From the NCBI GenBank assembly GCA_030827315.1, contig JAURER010000008.1, positions 33,465 to 97,464 on the forward strand: DNA of 64,000 nucleotides. The letters run 5' to 3'. The notes under the pieces were generated by a model. That model had not been told where the DNA came from, made no database searches, and saw only the letters and a list, made by a program, of their open reading frames with translations. Within the stretch, counting starts at the first letter, position 1, and the number at the start of each line of letters is the position of its first letter. This DNA is from Gemmatimonadota bacterium. Lineage in GTDB: Bacteria > Gemmatimonadota > Gemmatimonadetes > Longimicrobiales > Gaopeijiaceae. Both the position numbers and the translations under genes were made by a program. Positions 9,448 through 18,259 of this stretch are shown here, piece after piece.

Positions 9448-10683
9448 TCAGCCGTCCCGGGCCCGGAACAGGAAGACGAACGCCGCCCCGCTCAGCAGGG
9501 CGACGACGCCCGCCAGCGCGGCGTCGAACCCCAGCGCGTCGACCATCAGGCCGGCCGACAGCGCTCCGGCCGCGTATCCCAGGTCCCGCCACAGTCGGTA
9601 GACGCCCAGGGCGGTCGCCCTCCAGGCGGGCTCGCTCCGGTCCGACACGAAGGCGAGGAGGGTCGGGTAGACCATCCCGGTGCCGAGCCCCGTGACGCAC
9701 GCGGCGACGAGTGCGGTGCCCCATGTGTCGCCCGCCAGGAAACCCACGACGCCCGCGGCCTGGAACGCCAGGCCGCCGATGATGAGTCCTCTGCGGCCGT
9801 AACGATCCGAGGCCGGGCCGAAGAACAGCTGGCTCACCGCCCAAACGAGCGGGTAGAGCGCGACGACGGAGCCGATGCGGGCCAGGGGAATCCCCCGTGA
9901 GGCGAGCAGCACCGGTAGAAGCCCCCAGAGGGCTCCGTCCTTGAGGTTGGTCGCCAGTCCGGCCAGGCTCGCCGACGCGAGCGCCGGGTCGCTCCACGAG
10001 CCGCGGGCCAGCACGGGGAGGAAGGTCGACTCCACCGCGCCCGCCTCGTGCTTCGGTGCGGGGCCGCCGCGATCCGGCCGGGTCTCGCCGACGAACAGGG
10101 AGAGCAGGAATCCCAGCGCGGCCACGCCGATGCCGATCTCGAACGGCTGCGGTCGCAGACCCCACGTTGCCGCGACGAAGCCGGTCACTGCTGCGGCGAG
10201 CGCCATGCCGGCGTACCCCGCGAACTCGTTCCACCCGATGACCAGCCCGTACGTGCGCGGGGTCGCCAGATCGACCTTCATGACGACCGTCATGGACCAC
10301 GTCAGCGACTGGTTCACGCCCAGCAGCACGTTCGCCCACAGAACCCACGACCACTCCGGCGCATGGATGAGCAGGAACGGGACCGGCAGGCCGATGACCC
10401 AGCCGGCGATGAGGAGGGGGCGGCGGCCCCACCGCTCCGAGAGGGCGCCGGCGAATAGGTTGGTGACGGCCTTGGTGACGCCGAAGGTGGCGATGAAGGC
10501 CAGCGCGGCCGACGCCGACACGACGCCGAACTCCGCTTCGGCGAGGAGCGGTAGCACCGTGCGCTCGATGCCCACCATCGCACCGACGAAGGCGTTGACT
10601 ACCGCCAGGTGGAGGATGCGTCCGGAATGCTCGAGCCCCCCGCCGAAGGATCGGCGGGGGGCTCGGTCCACCGAGCCGGTCAC
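9448..10683 (-). CDS. Major facilitator superfamily transporter
   Basis: A 411-residue, twelve-span MFS carrier. The loop after TM2 carries the family motif as GALSERWGRRPLLIAGW, and the mirror motif GPASDRYGRRGLII lies in the second half. WNEFAGYAG near the middle marks a subgroup often annotated as bacterial drug or sugar exporters, but the substrate is unknown. The start is set at GTG 10683, 35 bases after the stop of the aminotransferase; an upstream in-frame GTG would overlap that gene and add basic, non-membrane sequence. A perfect 14-bp hairpin (10633-10664) lies inside the first codons. The gene ends 28 bases from the converging SnoaL-like gene. Confidence 0.85.
   Translation of the reverse strand: MTGSVDRAPRRSFGGGLEHSGRILHLAVVNAFVGAMVGIERTVLPLLAEAEFGVVSASAALAFIATFGVTKAVTNLFAGALSERWGRRPLLIAGWVIGLPVPFLLIHAPEWSWVLWANVLLGVNQSLTWSMTVVMKVDLATPRTYGLVIGWNEFAGYAGMALAAAVTGFVAATWGLRPQPFEIGIGVAALGFLLSLFVGETRPDRGGPAPKHEAGAVESTFLPVLARGSWSDPALASASLAGLATNLKDGALWGLLPVLLASRGIPLARIGSVVALYPLVWAVSQLFFGPASDRYGRRGLIIGGLAFQAAGVVGFLAGDTWGTALVAACVTGLGTGMVYPTLLAFVSDRSEPAWRATALGVYRLWRDLGYAAGALSAGLMVDALGFDAALAGVVALLSGAAFVFLFRARDG
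10633..10664 (-). repeat. Perfect 14-bp inverted repeat in the MFS gene start
   Basis: GAGCCCCCCGCCGA and its exact complement are separated by AGGA. An adjoining second hairpin, GGCTCGGT/ACCGAGCC (10660-10677), shares its edge. Both lie just behind the stop of the aminotransferase gene and inside the first codons of the MFS gene. No T-run follows on the minus strand, so it is not a standard intrinsic terminator. It could still slow transcription or translation between the two genes. Confidence 0.55.
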
Positions 10684-10717
10684 GGCGTGGTCCGGCTGGT
10701 CGGTACGGCGTAGCGTG

Positions 10718-11851
10718 TCAGACCCAGCCCTTCTTTCGGAAGTCCTTGATCGTCGACGCCCACCGGTCCATCTCGTCGGGCAGGCCGAACGAGAGCCGGT
10801 TGTGATCAAGCATCGGCGGGAAGTCCCGTCCGACCAGGAGGCCGGCATCGGCCATGCGGTTGCGGTAGGTGCGCAGATCCCCGTTGATCCGGTGCATGAG
10901 GAAGTTGGCGTTCGTCGGAACGTGGTCGAGCCCCAGCTCGTCGAGCGTCTGGATGACGATCGACTTCGCTTCCTCGTTCACCTTGATCGACCGCTCCACG
11001 ATTCCTTCGTCGCGCAGCGAAGCCACGGCGGCGGCACCCGCGAGTACGTTCGGGCTGTTCTGGATCACGTGCTCGTTGAGCCGCACGGCCGTCGTGGGGT
11101 GCGTGACCGCGTACCCGAGGCGGAGTCCCGCCATCGCGAAGATCTTGGAAAAGGTGCGGATCACGACGACGTTCGGCTTCTGCTCGATCCACTTGAGCGC
11201 GTGCCAGTAACGGTCGTCGGTGACGTACTCCAGGTACGCCTCGTCCATCAGGAAGACGGTCGTCTCCGGCGCCTCGGCGATCCAGGCGTCGATGTCGGCG
11301 GAGTTGGTGATGGTGCCCGTCGGATTGTTCGGGTTGCAGAAGTAGACGACCGAGGGCCGCTTCTTCGACAGCTCACGCATGCGGCCGACGTCGTGCTGCA
11401 GGTCCGCGGTGAGCGGGACCGTGTGCACCTCGAAGGGCATCGTGTCCTGGTAGTCCATGACGTCCTCGAACGTCGGCTCCGCCATGATGAGCGGCGTGTT
11501 CGGACCCTGGAACGCCTGCGTGCACACCTGGAGGATCTCCGTGGAGCCGAAGCCCAGCGTCAGATTCTCCGTCTTGACGCCGAGGAAGCGCGCGAGCTCG
11601 TCGAGGACCTCCTGACGCCGGCCGCCGTAGCGGTTCGAGTCCACGATCGCGTCGATGATCGCCTGCCGCGCGGCGGGAGATACCCCGAGCGGGTTCTCGT
11701 TGGAGCTCAGCCGGATATCGCCATTCGCCAGCGTCTTGCCACGGGCGAAGCCCGGCGCGCGGTCGAGAAACGTGCCGATGGCCCCCGAAGCTCCGGTGAA
11801 GCCGGCCAAGCCGGCGGCCATTCCCGACGTGACGAAACCTCGACGATCCAT
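10718..11851 (-). CDS. Tat-exported aminotransferase, histidinol-phosphate type
   Basis: A 377-residue class I/II (fold type I) PLP aminotransferase resembling HisC. It has LSSNENPLG at the substrate entrance, CNPNNPTGT in the cofactor region, MDEAYLEY, and TFSKIFAMAGLRLGYA with the Schiff-base Lys. Unusually, it begins with MDRRGFVTSG followed by an Ala/Gly-rich hydrophobic stretch, a twin-arginine signal, so the folded enzyme is probably exported with its cofactor. The start at 11851 has GGAGG six bases upstream. No his genes are nearby, and with export to the periplasm a biosynthetic HisC role is doubtful; amino-acid turnover outside the cytoplasm is more likely. Confidence 0.88.
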   Translation of the reverse strand: MDRRGFVTSGMAAGLAGFTGASGAIGTFLDRAPGFARGKTLANGDIRLSSNENPLGVSPAARQAIIDAIVDSNRYGGRRQEVLDELARFLGVKTENLTLGFGSTEILQVCTQAFQGPNTPLIMAEPTFEDVMDYQDTMPFEVHTVPLTADLQHDVGRMRELSKKRPSVVYFCNPNNPTGTITNSADIDAWIAEAPETTVFLMDEAYLEYVTDDRYWHALKWIEQKPNVVVIRTFSKIFAMAGLRLGYAVTHPTTAVRLNEHVIQNSPNVLAGAAAVASLRDEGIVERSIKVNEEAKSIVIQTLDELGLDHVPTNANFLMHRINGDLRTYRNRMADAGLLVGRDFPPMLDHNRLSFGLPDEMDRWASTIKDFRKKGWV

Positions 11852-11946
11852 GTTGCCTCCAGCGTGAGTGACGGGCATCCGATCAATGTGGGGGGGCGCG
11901 CACGGGTCGGAAAGGGCGCACGGCCGGCGACGCGACGCGCGTGGCG

Positions 11947-12987
11947 CTACACGTTGAAGCGGATGTGCATGATGTCGCCGTCCTGGACCACGTACGTCTT
12001 CCCCTCCACCTGGAACTTGCCCGCTTCCTTGACCGCGTGCTCGGAGCCGTGCTCCACGAACACGTCGTACGGGATCACCTCGGCACGGATGAAGCCCCGC
12101 TCGAGGTCGGAGTGGATCTTGCCGGCCGCCCGCTGGGCGAGGGTGCCCCGGCGGATCGTCCAGGCGCGGACCTCGTCGGGCCCGACGGTGAAGAACGAGA
12201 TCAGGTCGAGTAGCCCGTACGCCGTGCGGATGAAACGTGCGAGCGCGGACTCCTCGAGGCCGAGGTCCGAGAGGAACGCCGCCTGGTCGTCGGGTTCCAT
12301 GGCCGAAATGTCGGCTTCCAGGCTGGCGCACAGCGTCAGTCCTGCGGCCCCCATCTCCCCGATGCGGCGGTGGAGCTCTTCGGGCATGGGCTGAGCCGCT
12401 CGCTCCTCCGCTCGATTCACGGCCACCAGGAGGGGGCGGTCGGAAAGGATTCCGAAACCCTTGAAGAGCGCGCGGTCCATTTCGCCTTCGGGCACCAGTC
12501 GAAGCGGCATCTCCGACTCCAGCGCCCTGAGCGCCCGCTCGAACGTCGCGATCTCCCGCGGGTCGGCCCGCTCCTTTCGCGCGCGCTCGAGGCGCTTCTC
12601 GACGATCTCGAGGTCGGCGAAGACGCACTCGGCGTGGAACGCCTCCAGGTCGGTCAGCGGGTCCGGATCACCCTCGATGGCGGGGTTGTCGAAGTCCCGG
12701 AGGACGAGGCACAGGGCCTCCTGGTCACGGATCTGCTGGAGTCCCCGGGGGGAAAGGCCCTTCTTGTCTGACCCGTGTTCGCCCGGGACGTCACAGAACG
12801 ACATCTCGGCGTACGTGGTCTTTTTCGGCGAGAAGATCTTCGCCAGCCGATCGATTCGGTCGTCGGGGACGCGTACCGTTCCGAGCCGGACCTCGCCGCC
12901 GTAGCCCACGGGGACGTCGAGCCCGGTCATGGTGTTGAATACCGTCGTCTTGCCGGAGCCGGCGAAGCCGACGAGTCCGATCTTCAT
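11947..12987 (-). CDS. YchF-like GTP/ATP-binding protein with TGS domain
   Basis: A 346-residue OBG-family P-loop protein. Residues 7-15 form the nucleotide loop GFAGSGKTT, CDVPGEHG is the G3 equivalent, and VAVNRAEE is the NxxE variant of the base-specificity loop typical of YchF, which prefers ATP. The C-terminal 80 residues form a TGS domain ending in VQDGDIMHIRFNV. The P-loop differs from the usual GLPNVGKST of YchF, so it may be a second, divergent YchF lineage rather than the main one. YchF proteins bind ribosomes and take part in stress responses. It is flanked by gaps of 95 and 124 bases and probably stands alone. Confidence 0.85.
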   Translation of the reverse strand: MKIGLVGFAGSGKTTVFNTMTGLDVPVGYGGEVRLGTVRVPDDRIDRLAKIFSPKKTTYAEMSFCDVPGEHGSDKKGLSPRGLQQIRDQEALCLVLRDFDNPAIEGDPDPLTDLEAFHAECVFADLEIVEKRLERARKERADPREIATFERALRALESEMPLRLVPEGEMDRALFKGFGILSDRPLLVAVNRAEERAAQPMPEELHRRIGEMGAAGLTLCASLEADISAMEPDDQAAFLSDLGLEESALARFIRTAYGLLDLISFFTVGPDEVRAWTIRRGTLAQRAAGKIHSDLERGFIRAEVIPYDVFVEHGSEHAVKEAGKFQVEGKTYVVQDGDIMHIRFNV

Positions 12988-13057
12988 GATTCGCTGCGGG
13001 ATCAGGGAGGCGCCGCCGTCTTCGACCGCGCGTGGAAAGCCGCGGCAATTCTAACGA

Positions 13058-13094
13058 AAAGGCCCCGGCGGACGCAGTGTCCGCCGGGGCCTTT
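13058..13094 (-). terminator. Intrinsic terminator after the dicarboxylate symporter
   Basis: A perfect 16-bp stem (AAAGGCCCCGGCGGAC and its complement) closes a five-base loop. Read on the minus strand the hairpin is followed by TTTTCGTT, so it terminates the symporter gene that ends at 13112. It also separates that gene from the YchF-like gene downstream, whose promoter may be the TAGAAT on the minus strand at 13048-13053. Confidence 0.85.
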
Positions 13095-13111
13095 CCACGA
13101 GCACCCGCCCG

Positions 13112-14410
13112 TCAGGCCGTTTCGGGCCGGGAGCGTATCGGCACGGCCGCCGGGAGCCCCTCCCACTCACGGTCGATGCGGTCGACGTACACGCTCGCCG
13201 AAATGTCGCCGCACACGTTGAGCGTCGTGCGGGCCATGTCGAGAATCCGGTCGACGCCGAGCACGATCGCGATCCCTTCGGGCGGCACGCCCACGGTGGC
13301 CATGACGAGCATCATGAGCGGAAGCGACCCGCCCGGCACCCCGGCGGCGCCGATGGCCGTCAGGACTGCGAGGATCACGACGACGACCTGCTGCCCGAAG
13401 CCCAGCTCGACCCCGAAGACCTGGGCCAGGAACAGCACCGTCACGCCCTCGAAGAGCGACGTCCCGTTCATGTTCATCGTCGCACCCAGCGGCAGGACGA
13501 ACCCGGCGATCTTCGGCTGAACGTCGAGTTCGGACTCGGCCGTTGCGATGGACGTGGGAAGCGTCGCCATGCTGGAACTCGTCGAGAACGCCGTGATGAT
13601 CGGCGGATTCACCGACTTCCAGAATGTCATCGGGTTCAGGCGGCCGAAGATCTTCACCAGTGCGGAGATGCCGACCGAGGCGTGCAGGAACAGGCCCACG
13701 AGCACCACGACCACGTACATGCTCAGCTGCTGCAGAATGCCCCACCCGAACTGCGACGTGATCACGAAGATGAGGCCGAACACGCCATAGGGCGCCAGGC
13801 TCATCGCCATGTTGATGATGGCGATGACCGCCTCGCCGATACCGTCGAGCACGTTGATGACCGGCTGCGCCTTCTCCCGGGGGATCATGGTGAGTGCCGC
13901 GCCGAAGATCAGCGAGAAGAAGATCAGCGCGAGCATGTCCATGTCGGCCGCGGCGGCGACCGGGTTGCGCGGCACGATGTTGACGAAGGTACTGATGCCG
14001 AAGTTCTGCGCGCCGGCCGCGGCGAGCCCGGCCTGCTGGTCCGAGAACCGCTCCATCAGTTCGTCGACCACGTCGGCGGGAAGTCCCGCTCCCGGCCTGA
14101 TCGTGTTGACCAGCGTGAGGCCGATCGTGGCCGCGATCAGCGTGGAGAGCAGGAAGTAGCCGAAGGTGCGCCCTCCCAGCCGGCCCAGTGTCTTCATGTC
14201 TCCGATACCGGCGACGCCGAGGACGATGGACGTGAACACGATCGGAACCACGGTCATGAAGAGCAGCCGCAGGAAGACCTGCCCGACCGGATAGGCCACG
14301 TTGTCGGAGACCCAGATGAGCCACTGGTCATCGCCGAAGAACCGGTTGCAGAAGCCGCCGATCAGGGCGCCGAGAAACAGGCCGAGCGCAATCTTGGTAT
14401 GGAGCTTCAC
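13112..14410 (-). CDS. Dicarboxylate/amino acid:cation symporter (DAACS family)
   Basis: A 432-residue symporter of the GltP/DctA/EAAT family, which takes up C4-dicarboxylates or acidic amino acids with sodium or protons. It starts at a GTG with AGGAG upstream. Family marks include the hydrophobic N-terminal spans, the Ser-rich reentrant loop AFSTSSSMATLPTS (expected hairpin HP1), the NMNGTSLFEG motif of TM7, and GVPGGSLPLMMLVM in HP2. The gene has its own strong terminator, and the gap to the gene behind it is 82 bases, so it is probably a single transcription unit. Choice between glutamate/aspartate and dicarboxylates cannot be made here. Confidence 0.92.
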   Translation of the reverse strand: MKLHTKIALGLFLGALIGGFCNRFFGDDQWLIWVSDNVAYPVGQVFLRLLFMTVVPIVFTSIVLGVAGIGDMKTLGRLGGRTFGYFLLSTLIAATIGLTLVNTIRPGAGLPADVVDELMERFSDQQAGLAAAGAQNFGISTFVNIVPRNPVAAAADMDMLALIFFSLIFGAALTMIPREKAQPVINVLDGIGEAVIAIINMAMSLAPYGVFGLIFVITSQFGWGILQQLSMYVVVVLVGLFLHASVGISALVKIFGRLNPMTFWKSVNPPIITAFSTSSSMATLPTSIATAESELDVQPKIAGFVLPLGATMNMNGTSLFEGVTVLFLAQVFGVELGFGQQVVVVILAVLTAIGAAGVPGGSLPLMMLVMATVGVPPEGIAIVLGVDRILDMARTTLNVCGDISASVYVDRIDREWEGLPAAVPIRSRPETA

Positions 14411-14492
14411 ACGAACTCCTCTGGAAAATTCGGTGGACGGGGAAAGCTAGGCGACTCGTCGACGGGACGCCAAGGAATCCGCCGGGCGCCGT

Positions 14493-16604
14493 TTATGGCT
14501 GTCGCGGTACGATCTCCGCTCGTTCGATCACCGCGCCCTCCAGTACCTGGTCCACGACGTCCAGTCCCGACACCACCGTGCCGATGATCGTGTACGCCCC
14601 GTCGAGACGCGGATTGTCCAGGATGTTCACGAAGATCTGCCCGTCGCCCGTGTCGTGCCCGCGCGTCGAGATGCCCACGGTGCCACGCGCGTGCGAAATG
14701 CGCCCCACCTCGTCTCGCGTGAATGGCCCGTCTCCCTGGTACTCGTTGGCGCCGGGGCTGCCTCCCTGGATGACGAAGTTCGGGGACCACCGATGGAAGG
14801 TGAGCCCGTCGAACCACCCGTCACGCACCTGGCGGAAGAACCGCCATGTATTGGTGGTCGCCGTCCAGGGGTGCAACTCGATGACGATCTCCCCACCACC
14901 CTGCATGCGCAGCACCACCGAGGCACCGTCCATCGCGTGCATGTCCTCGATGCCCGGCAGCGGCATGGGCTCGGGGGGCTGCGGGTCGGCGGCGAACGAT
15001 CGGCCGGTCCACCGCCTGAGGATCGCGGCGACGTCCTCGGCCACGCGGGGGTCGTAGTCCCCGAGGAACGGCGTCAGACGGTCGGCGAGATCGGCACCTC
15101 CCAGTTCCGAGATCCGCTCGAGCAGGGCGCGACGCGAATCGCGCCACGTCTCCCTCCGTGCCGCGGAGACACGCTCGAAGGTGTCGACGAGTGCGCCGAC
15201 GGCCTCGCCGCGCGGGGTGCCTTCGAGGTGCCTCGCCACGGTCATGAGCAGCTGCGGATCGTCCTGGTCCAGCTGCCGGAGGAGGAGGTCGTCGACCCGG
15301 CGTCCCTCCAGGGCTACGAGCGCCTCGACCGCCGCCGTGCGCACGTTGGCCACGTCGTCGTCGGCGAGGGAGCGCAGGACGTCCGATCGACCGACGACGC
15401 CGGCGGCTCGGGCGGCGTAGGTACGGACGAACGGGTTGGCGTGCTGCGCGAAGCGCGGCAGGAGGGACGCGGCATCGGCGGGTGCGACGCGGGCAAGAGA
15501 GACGAACGCGTGAGCGGCGGGCTGCCACACCGTGACGTCGTCGTCCAGGGAGGCGACGACGTCGAGGAGGAGGAGGCGCTGGCCGTCGAGGTCCGGGCAC
15601 GGCTCCGCCAGCGCGTCGAGCGCCAGGACCCGGATCGGTACCGGGATCGCGTACGGCGCGTCCGGACGCGGCGACTCTCCACCGGCGAAGAGATAACGGC
15701 AGTTGCGGTCGTCGCGCGGTTCGGTGGCCAGAATGCGGAAGGACTCGATCACCCCGTACAGCGACTCGTTGCCCACCGCGCGACGCATGACTTCCGGCTT
15801 CACGATCGATGAGAGCGGGCCGTAGAAGCGCATGGCGACCGCAGCCAGCTCGGTGTCTTCCGCCATCAGCGCGCGCTCGAGCTCGCGGCGGTCGAGCCAG
15901 CCGGCCTGGCCGAGTACGGAGATCACGAGGGCCCGGATCCGGACGTTGCGCCGATCGAAGATGTCCTCTCCGTAGTACCCAGTCAGCGCCAGGAGTCTGT
16001 CGCGGATCGCCGGGTCGGGCTCGAACGTCCCGGGCGCCGTCCGGATCACCGATTCGAGCCCCAGCATGACGCCCGTCATCGTGGCGAGGTCGGTATTGCG
16101 CTCGCCGTCCAGGCTGGCGTCGAGGAGGGCGCGAACGACCCGGGTCCGCTCCGCGTCGCTCAGGCGGAGGAGCCCCAGCGACCGCGCGGCGGCGCTCCGG
16201 ACGTCCGGGTCGCCGTCGCGCTGCAGGACGTCGACGAGCGGTTCGAGCGCGGCTTGTCCGGGGCTGGTCCAGTGCGCCTGGGCGAGTGCGTGCGCTGCCG
16301 CCGCCCGGACGGACGGCGCGGGATCGGCCAGCCCCGGCACGATCGCGCCTGCCAGCTCGGGATTCTCCAGTCGGCCGAGCGCCCGGACCGCGGCGCCCCG
16401 CAGGAGCACCTGCTCCGCGCGTGTGGACTGGAGGAGCAGCTCCAGCTCGGGTCCGTCGGCGGGGCGGGCGTCCTCCGCGGCGACGATGCGGAGGTAGGCG
16501 GCCGTGAGACGTTTCCGCGGCGACGCGTCGGGAACACAGCCCGCCAGCAGCAGGGTCAGAACCGTGCAGGCCGGGAGGATGCGGTGCAGGGCAGGTCGTT
16601 TCAT
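14493..16604 (-). CDS. Lipoprotein fusing HEAT repeats to a cyclophilin domain
   Basis: A 703-residue protein. The signal peptide ends in LLAGC, so it is a lipoprotein. Residues of about 40-520 form a long run of HEAT/armadillo-like helical pairs (for example VRAAAAHALAQAHW, VRSAAARSLGLL, VRTAAVEALVAL), a binding scaffold. The last 160 residues are a cyclophilin-type peptidyl-prolyl isomerase domain with GLTFHRWSPNFVIQGG (the catalytic Arg region), GTVGISTRGHDTGDGQIFVN and a DGAYTIIGTVV end. Such a fusion suggests an outer-membrane or periplasmic folding factor. No clear ribosome binding site precedes ATG 16604; a TAACGT nearby could be a -10 element. Confidence 0.88.
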   Translation of the reverse strand: MKRPALHRILPACTVLTLLLAGCVPDASPRKRLTAAYLRIVAAEDARPADGPELELLLQSTRAEQVLLRGAAVRALGRLENPELAGAIVPGLADPAPSVRAAAAHALAQAHWTSPGQAALEPLVDVLQRDGDPDVRSAAARSLGLLRLSDAERTRVVRALLDASLDGERNTDLATMTGVMLGLESVIRTAPGTFEPDPAIRDRLLALTGYYGEDIFDRRNVRIRALVISVLGQAGWLDRRELERALMAEDTELAAVAMRFYGPLSSIVKPEVMRRAVGNESLYGVIESFRILATEPRDDRNCRYLFAGGESPRPDAPYAIPVPIRVLALDALAEPCPDLDGQRLLLLDVVASLDDDVTVWQPAAHAFVSLARVAPADAASLLPRFAQHANPFVRTYAARAAGVVGRSDVLRSLADDDVANVRTAAVEALVALEGRRVDDLLLRQLDQDDPQLLMTVARHLEGTPRGEAVGALVDTFERVSAARRETWRDSRRALLERISELGGADLADRLTPFLGDYDPRVAEDVAAILRRWTGRSFAADPQPPEPMPLPGIEDMHAMDGASVVLRMQGGGEIVIELHPWTATTNTWRFFRQVRDGWFDGLTFHRWSPNFVIQGGSPGANEYQGDGPFTRDEVGRISHARGTVGISTRGHDTGDGQIFVNILDNPRLDGAYTIIGTVVSGLDVVDQVLEGAVIERAEIVPRQP

Positions 16605-16714
16605 GTGAGGAACGTTAGGTCGGCGACGGCCAGGTCGGAACCACCCGGGCCGCGAAGGACTGCTCAAGGCCACTCGGCATGGCCCGGCGTCGGAGTCGGG
16701 TGAGCAGACTCCGT

Positions 16715-17578
16715 TCAGGGTCGGACCGGAGGCCGCACGCCCGCACCCGGCGCGGCATCGAGGATCCGCGAGACATGCGCGTCTGCGGGCCCGACCAGCG
16801 CGTCGTGCAGCCGGCGGAACGTATCGGCGGCGAGGTCGCCGGACCACGGGGTCGGCAGGAGCTCACGGGGCAGGCCGGGGTCGAGCAGGGGAAAGCCGCG
16901 GTACTCATGGATGAGGTCGAATCGGCGCGTGAACGACTCCTCCGGTGTGAGTGGCTGGTGCATGGCCTGCTGGAGGACGGGGGTCCATCGCACGGTGAAG
17001 TCCCGGTATCCTTGGGCCAGGGCGCCGAGGTCCCAGCAGCGGGCCACCAGGCCCGCGAGCGGCTCGCCGCCGACGCGTCGGGCCGAGAAGCCGACGTAGC
17101 GGTCCTCGAGGCCGAGGCTCCTGGCCACCTCCTCGACCTCCGCGAGCACATCGTGCGGCGAGATCCAGAGCCCGTTGCCGATCGAGCCGAAACCCAGCCA
17201 CGCCAGCCGGTCACGAAGCCGGTCGCGGAGCCGGCGGTCGTCCTCCGGAATCGAATACGCGAGCAGGAGCCACCGGCCGTCCCATGCCCCGGGGGTGGGC
17301 GGACGGAAGATCCGGGCCTGTCCCTCCTCGAGCAGGCGGCGTCCGCGGGGCGTGAGGGAGTAGAACGAGTGGCGGCCGCTTCGCGTCGCGGTCAGCCATC
17401 CCTTCTTCGCCATCCGTGAAAGCACCGTCCGCACGCCGCCGTCCGTGAGGCCGAACGGGGCGAGGAGGGCGATGAGGCTTCCCACCCAGACGGACTCCGT
17501 CCGTCCGAGCAGGTATTCACCGAAGAGGGTGAACACGAGATCCTTGGGGCGGCGCGCGTCCAGGCGCGTTCCCGTCAC
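16715..17578 (-). CDS. PaaX-family transcriptional repressor
   Basis: A 287-residue regulator with the full PaaX layout: an N-terminal winged helix (ARRPKDLVFTLFGEYLLG, then GVRTVLSRMAKKGWL), a central domain starting at WDGRWLLLAYSIPED with the GFGSIGNGLWISPHD block, and a C-terminal domain with EYRGFPLLDPGLPRELLP. Family members repress phenylacetate or other catabolic operons when an acyl-CoA effector is absent. Here there are no paa genes; it is the last gene behind the ADC-like gene (15-base gap) and the AOS gene, so it may control those, perhaps sensing an acyl-CoA. The start is a GTG. Confidence 0.88.
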   Translation of the reverse strand: MTGTRLDARRPKDLVFTLFGEYLLGRTESVWVGSLIALLAPFGLTDGGVRTVLSRMAKKGWLTATRSGRHSFYSLTPRGRRLLEEGQARIFRPPTPGAWDGRWLLLAYSIPEDDRRLRDRLRDRLAWLGFGSIGNGLWISPHDVLAEVEEVARSLGLEDRYVGFSARRVGGEPLAGLVARCWDLGALAQGYRDFTVRWTPVLQQAMHQPLTPEESFTRRFDLIHEYRGFPLLDPGLPRELLPTPWSGDLAADTFRRLHDALVGPADAHVSRILDAAPGAGVRPPVRP

Positions 17579-17593
17579 GACGAACCCGCCGAC

Positions 17594-18259
17594 CTAGATG
17601 GTCTCGAGCTGGTGGAAGACCTCGGTCCCGTTCTTGAACCAGTGCTCGCGGAACGGGTGGGGGGAGACCTCGTGGCGCAGGAGCGCCTCGGTGAACGGGT
17701 GCGGGAACAGGGTCATCCGGCCACCCTCGTTCTCGTGCACGGTGTAATCACCGCTGATCTGGAGCGTCGTTCGAAGTCGCTCCTCCCCGTTCATCATGAA
17801 GCCCTGGAGGAGGTGCGTCGTGGTCTCCCATGCGCCCGGGGTCACGCTCAGGTCGAGCATGGGCTCCTTGCCCCCGAAGACCCTGATGCGCAGCCGGTCG
17901 TCCCTCTCGATGAACTGTGCGTCGATGGTGTCGTCGAGGTAGGGGAAGTGGAAGCGCTCCGACTTGATACGGCGGGCTTCCGCCGAACTCGTGGCCGCCA
18001 GGAAGGGGTAGAAACCCGCCTTCGCGTGCTGGCCCCACTGGGCGACCATCGGCGGGACGATCACGGAAAACATGAGTTCCGTATACGGCCCGACGACACT
18101 GTCGTCGAACAGGAACACCGTGACCGAAAGCACGCTGCGCTGGTGGGTCACCTCGATGGGCTCCAGATGCGACGGGAGCAGCGCCCGGGCATCGGTGGTC
18201 GCCATCTCGAAGAAGGCGCTGACCCCCGTGTGGAAGCGATAGCTGCCGATCACGGGCAT
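17594..18259 (-). CDS. Acetoacetate-decarboxylase-like beta-barrel protein
   Basis: A 221-residue soluble protein that looks like the acetoacetate decarboxylase (ADC) superfamily: an N-terminal strand pair with LLPSHLEPIEVT, a VVGPYTELMFSVIVPP stretch, a Lys-containing RRIKSERFHFPYLDD segment, and a late HPFTEALLRHEVSPHP region. Whether it keeps the catalytic Lys pair of true ADC cannot be settled by eye, so a decarboxylase function is uncertain; many relatives are lipocalin-like binders. The first ten bases overlap the end of the AOS-family gene, so it is translationally coupled to an enzyme that makes a beta-keto amine. Action on that product is an attractive inference. Confidence 0.6.
   Translation of the reverse strand: MPVIGSYRFHTGVSAFFEMATTDARALLPSHLEPIEVTHQRSVLSVTVFLFDDSVVGPYTELMFSVIVPPMVAQWGQHAKAGFYPFLAATSSAEARRIKSERFHFPYLDDTIDAQFIERDDRLRIRVFGGKEPMLDLSVTPGAWETTTHLLQGFMMNGEERLRTTLQISGDYTVHENEGGRMTLFPHPFTEALLRHEVSPHPFREHWFKNGTEVFHQLETI

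Noticed and set aside
9875..12394. Very long plus-strand open frame of 839 codons
   Set aside because: It runs antisense through the MFS, aminotransferase and YchF-like genes, has a biased composition, and no ribosome binding site. It is a by-product of GC-rich third positions.
11947..12987. Assignment of the P-loop protein as the main YchF
   Set aside because: The P-loop GFAGSGKTT differs from the usual YchF loop, so I call it YchF-like only; a genome-wide search for a second copy would decide.
17594..18259. Firm call as acetoacetate decarboxylase
   Set aside because: The catalytic Lys pair could not be confirmed by eye, and many relatives are not decarboxylases.
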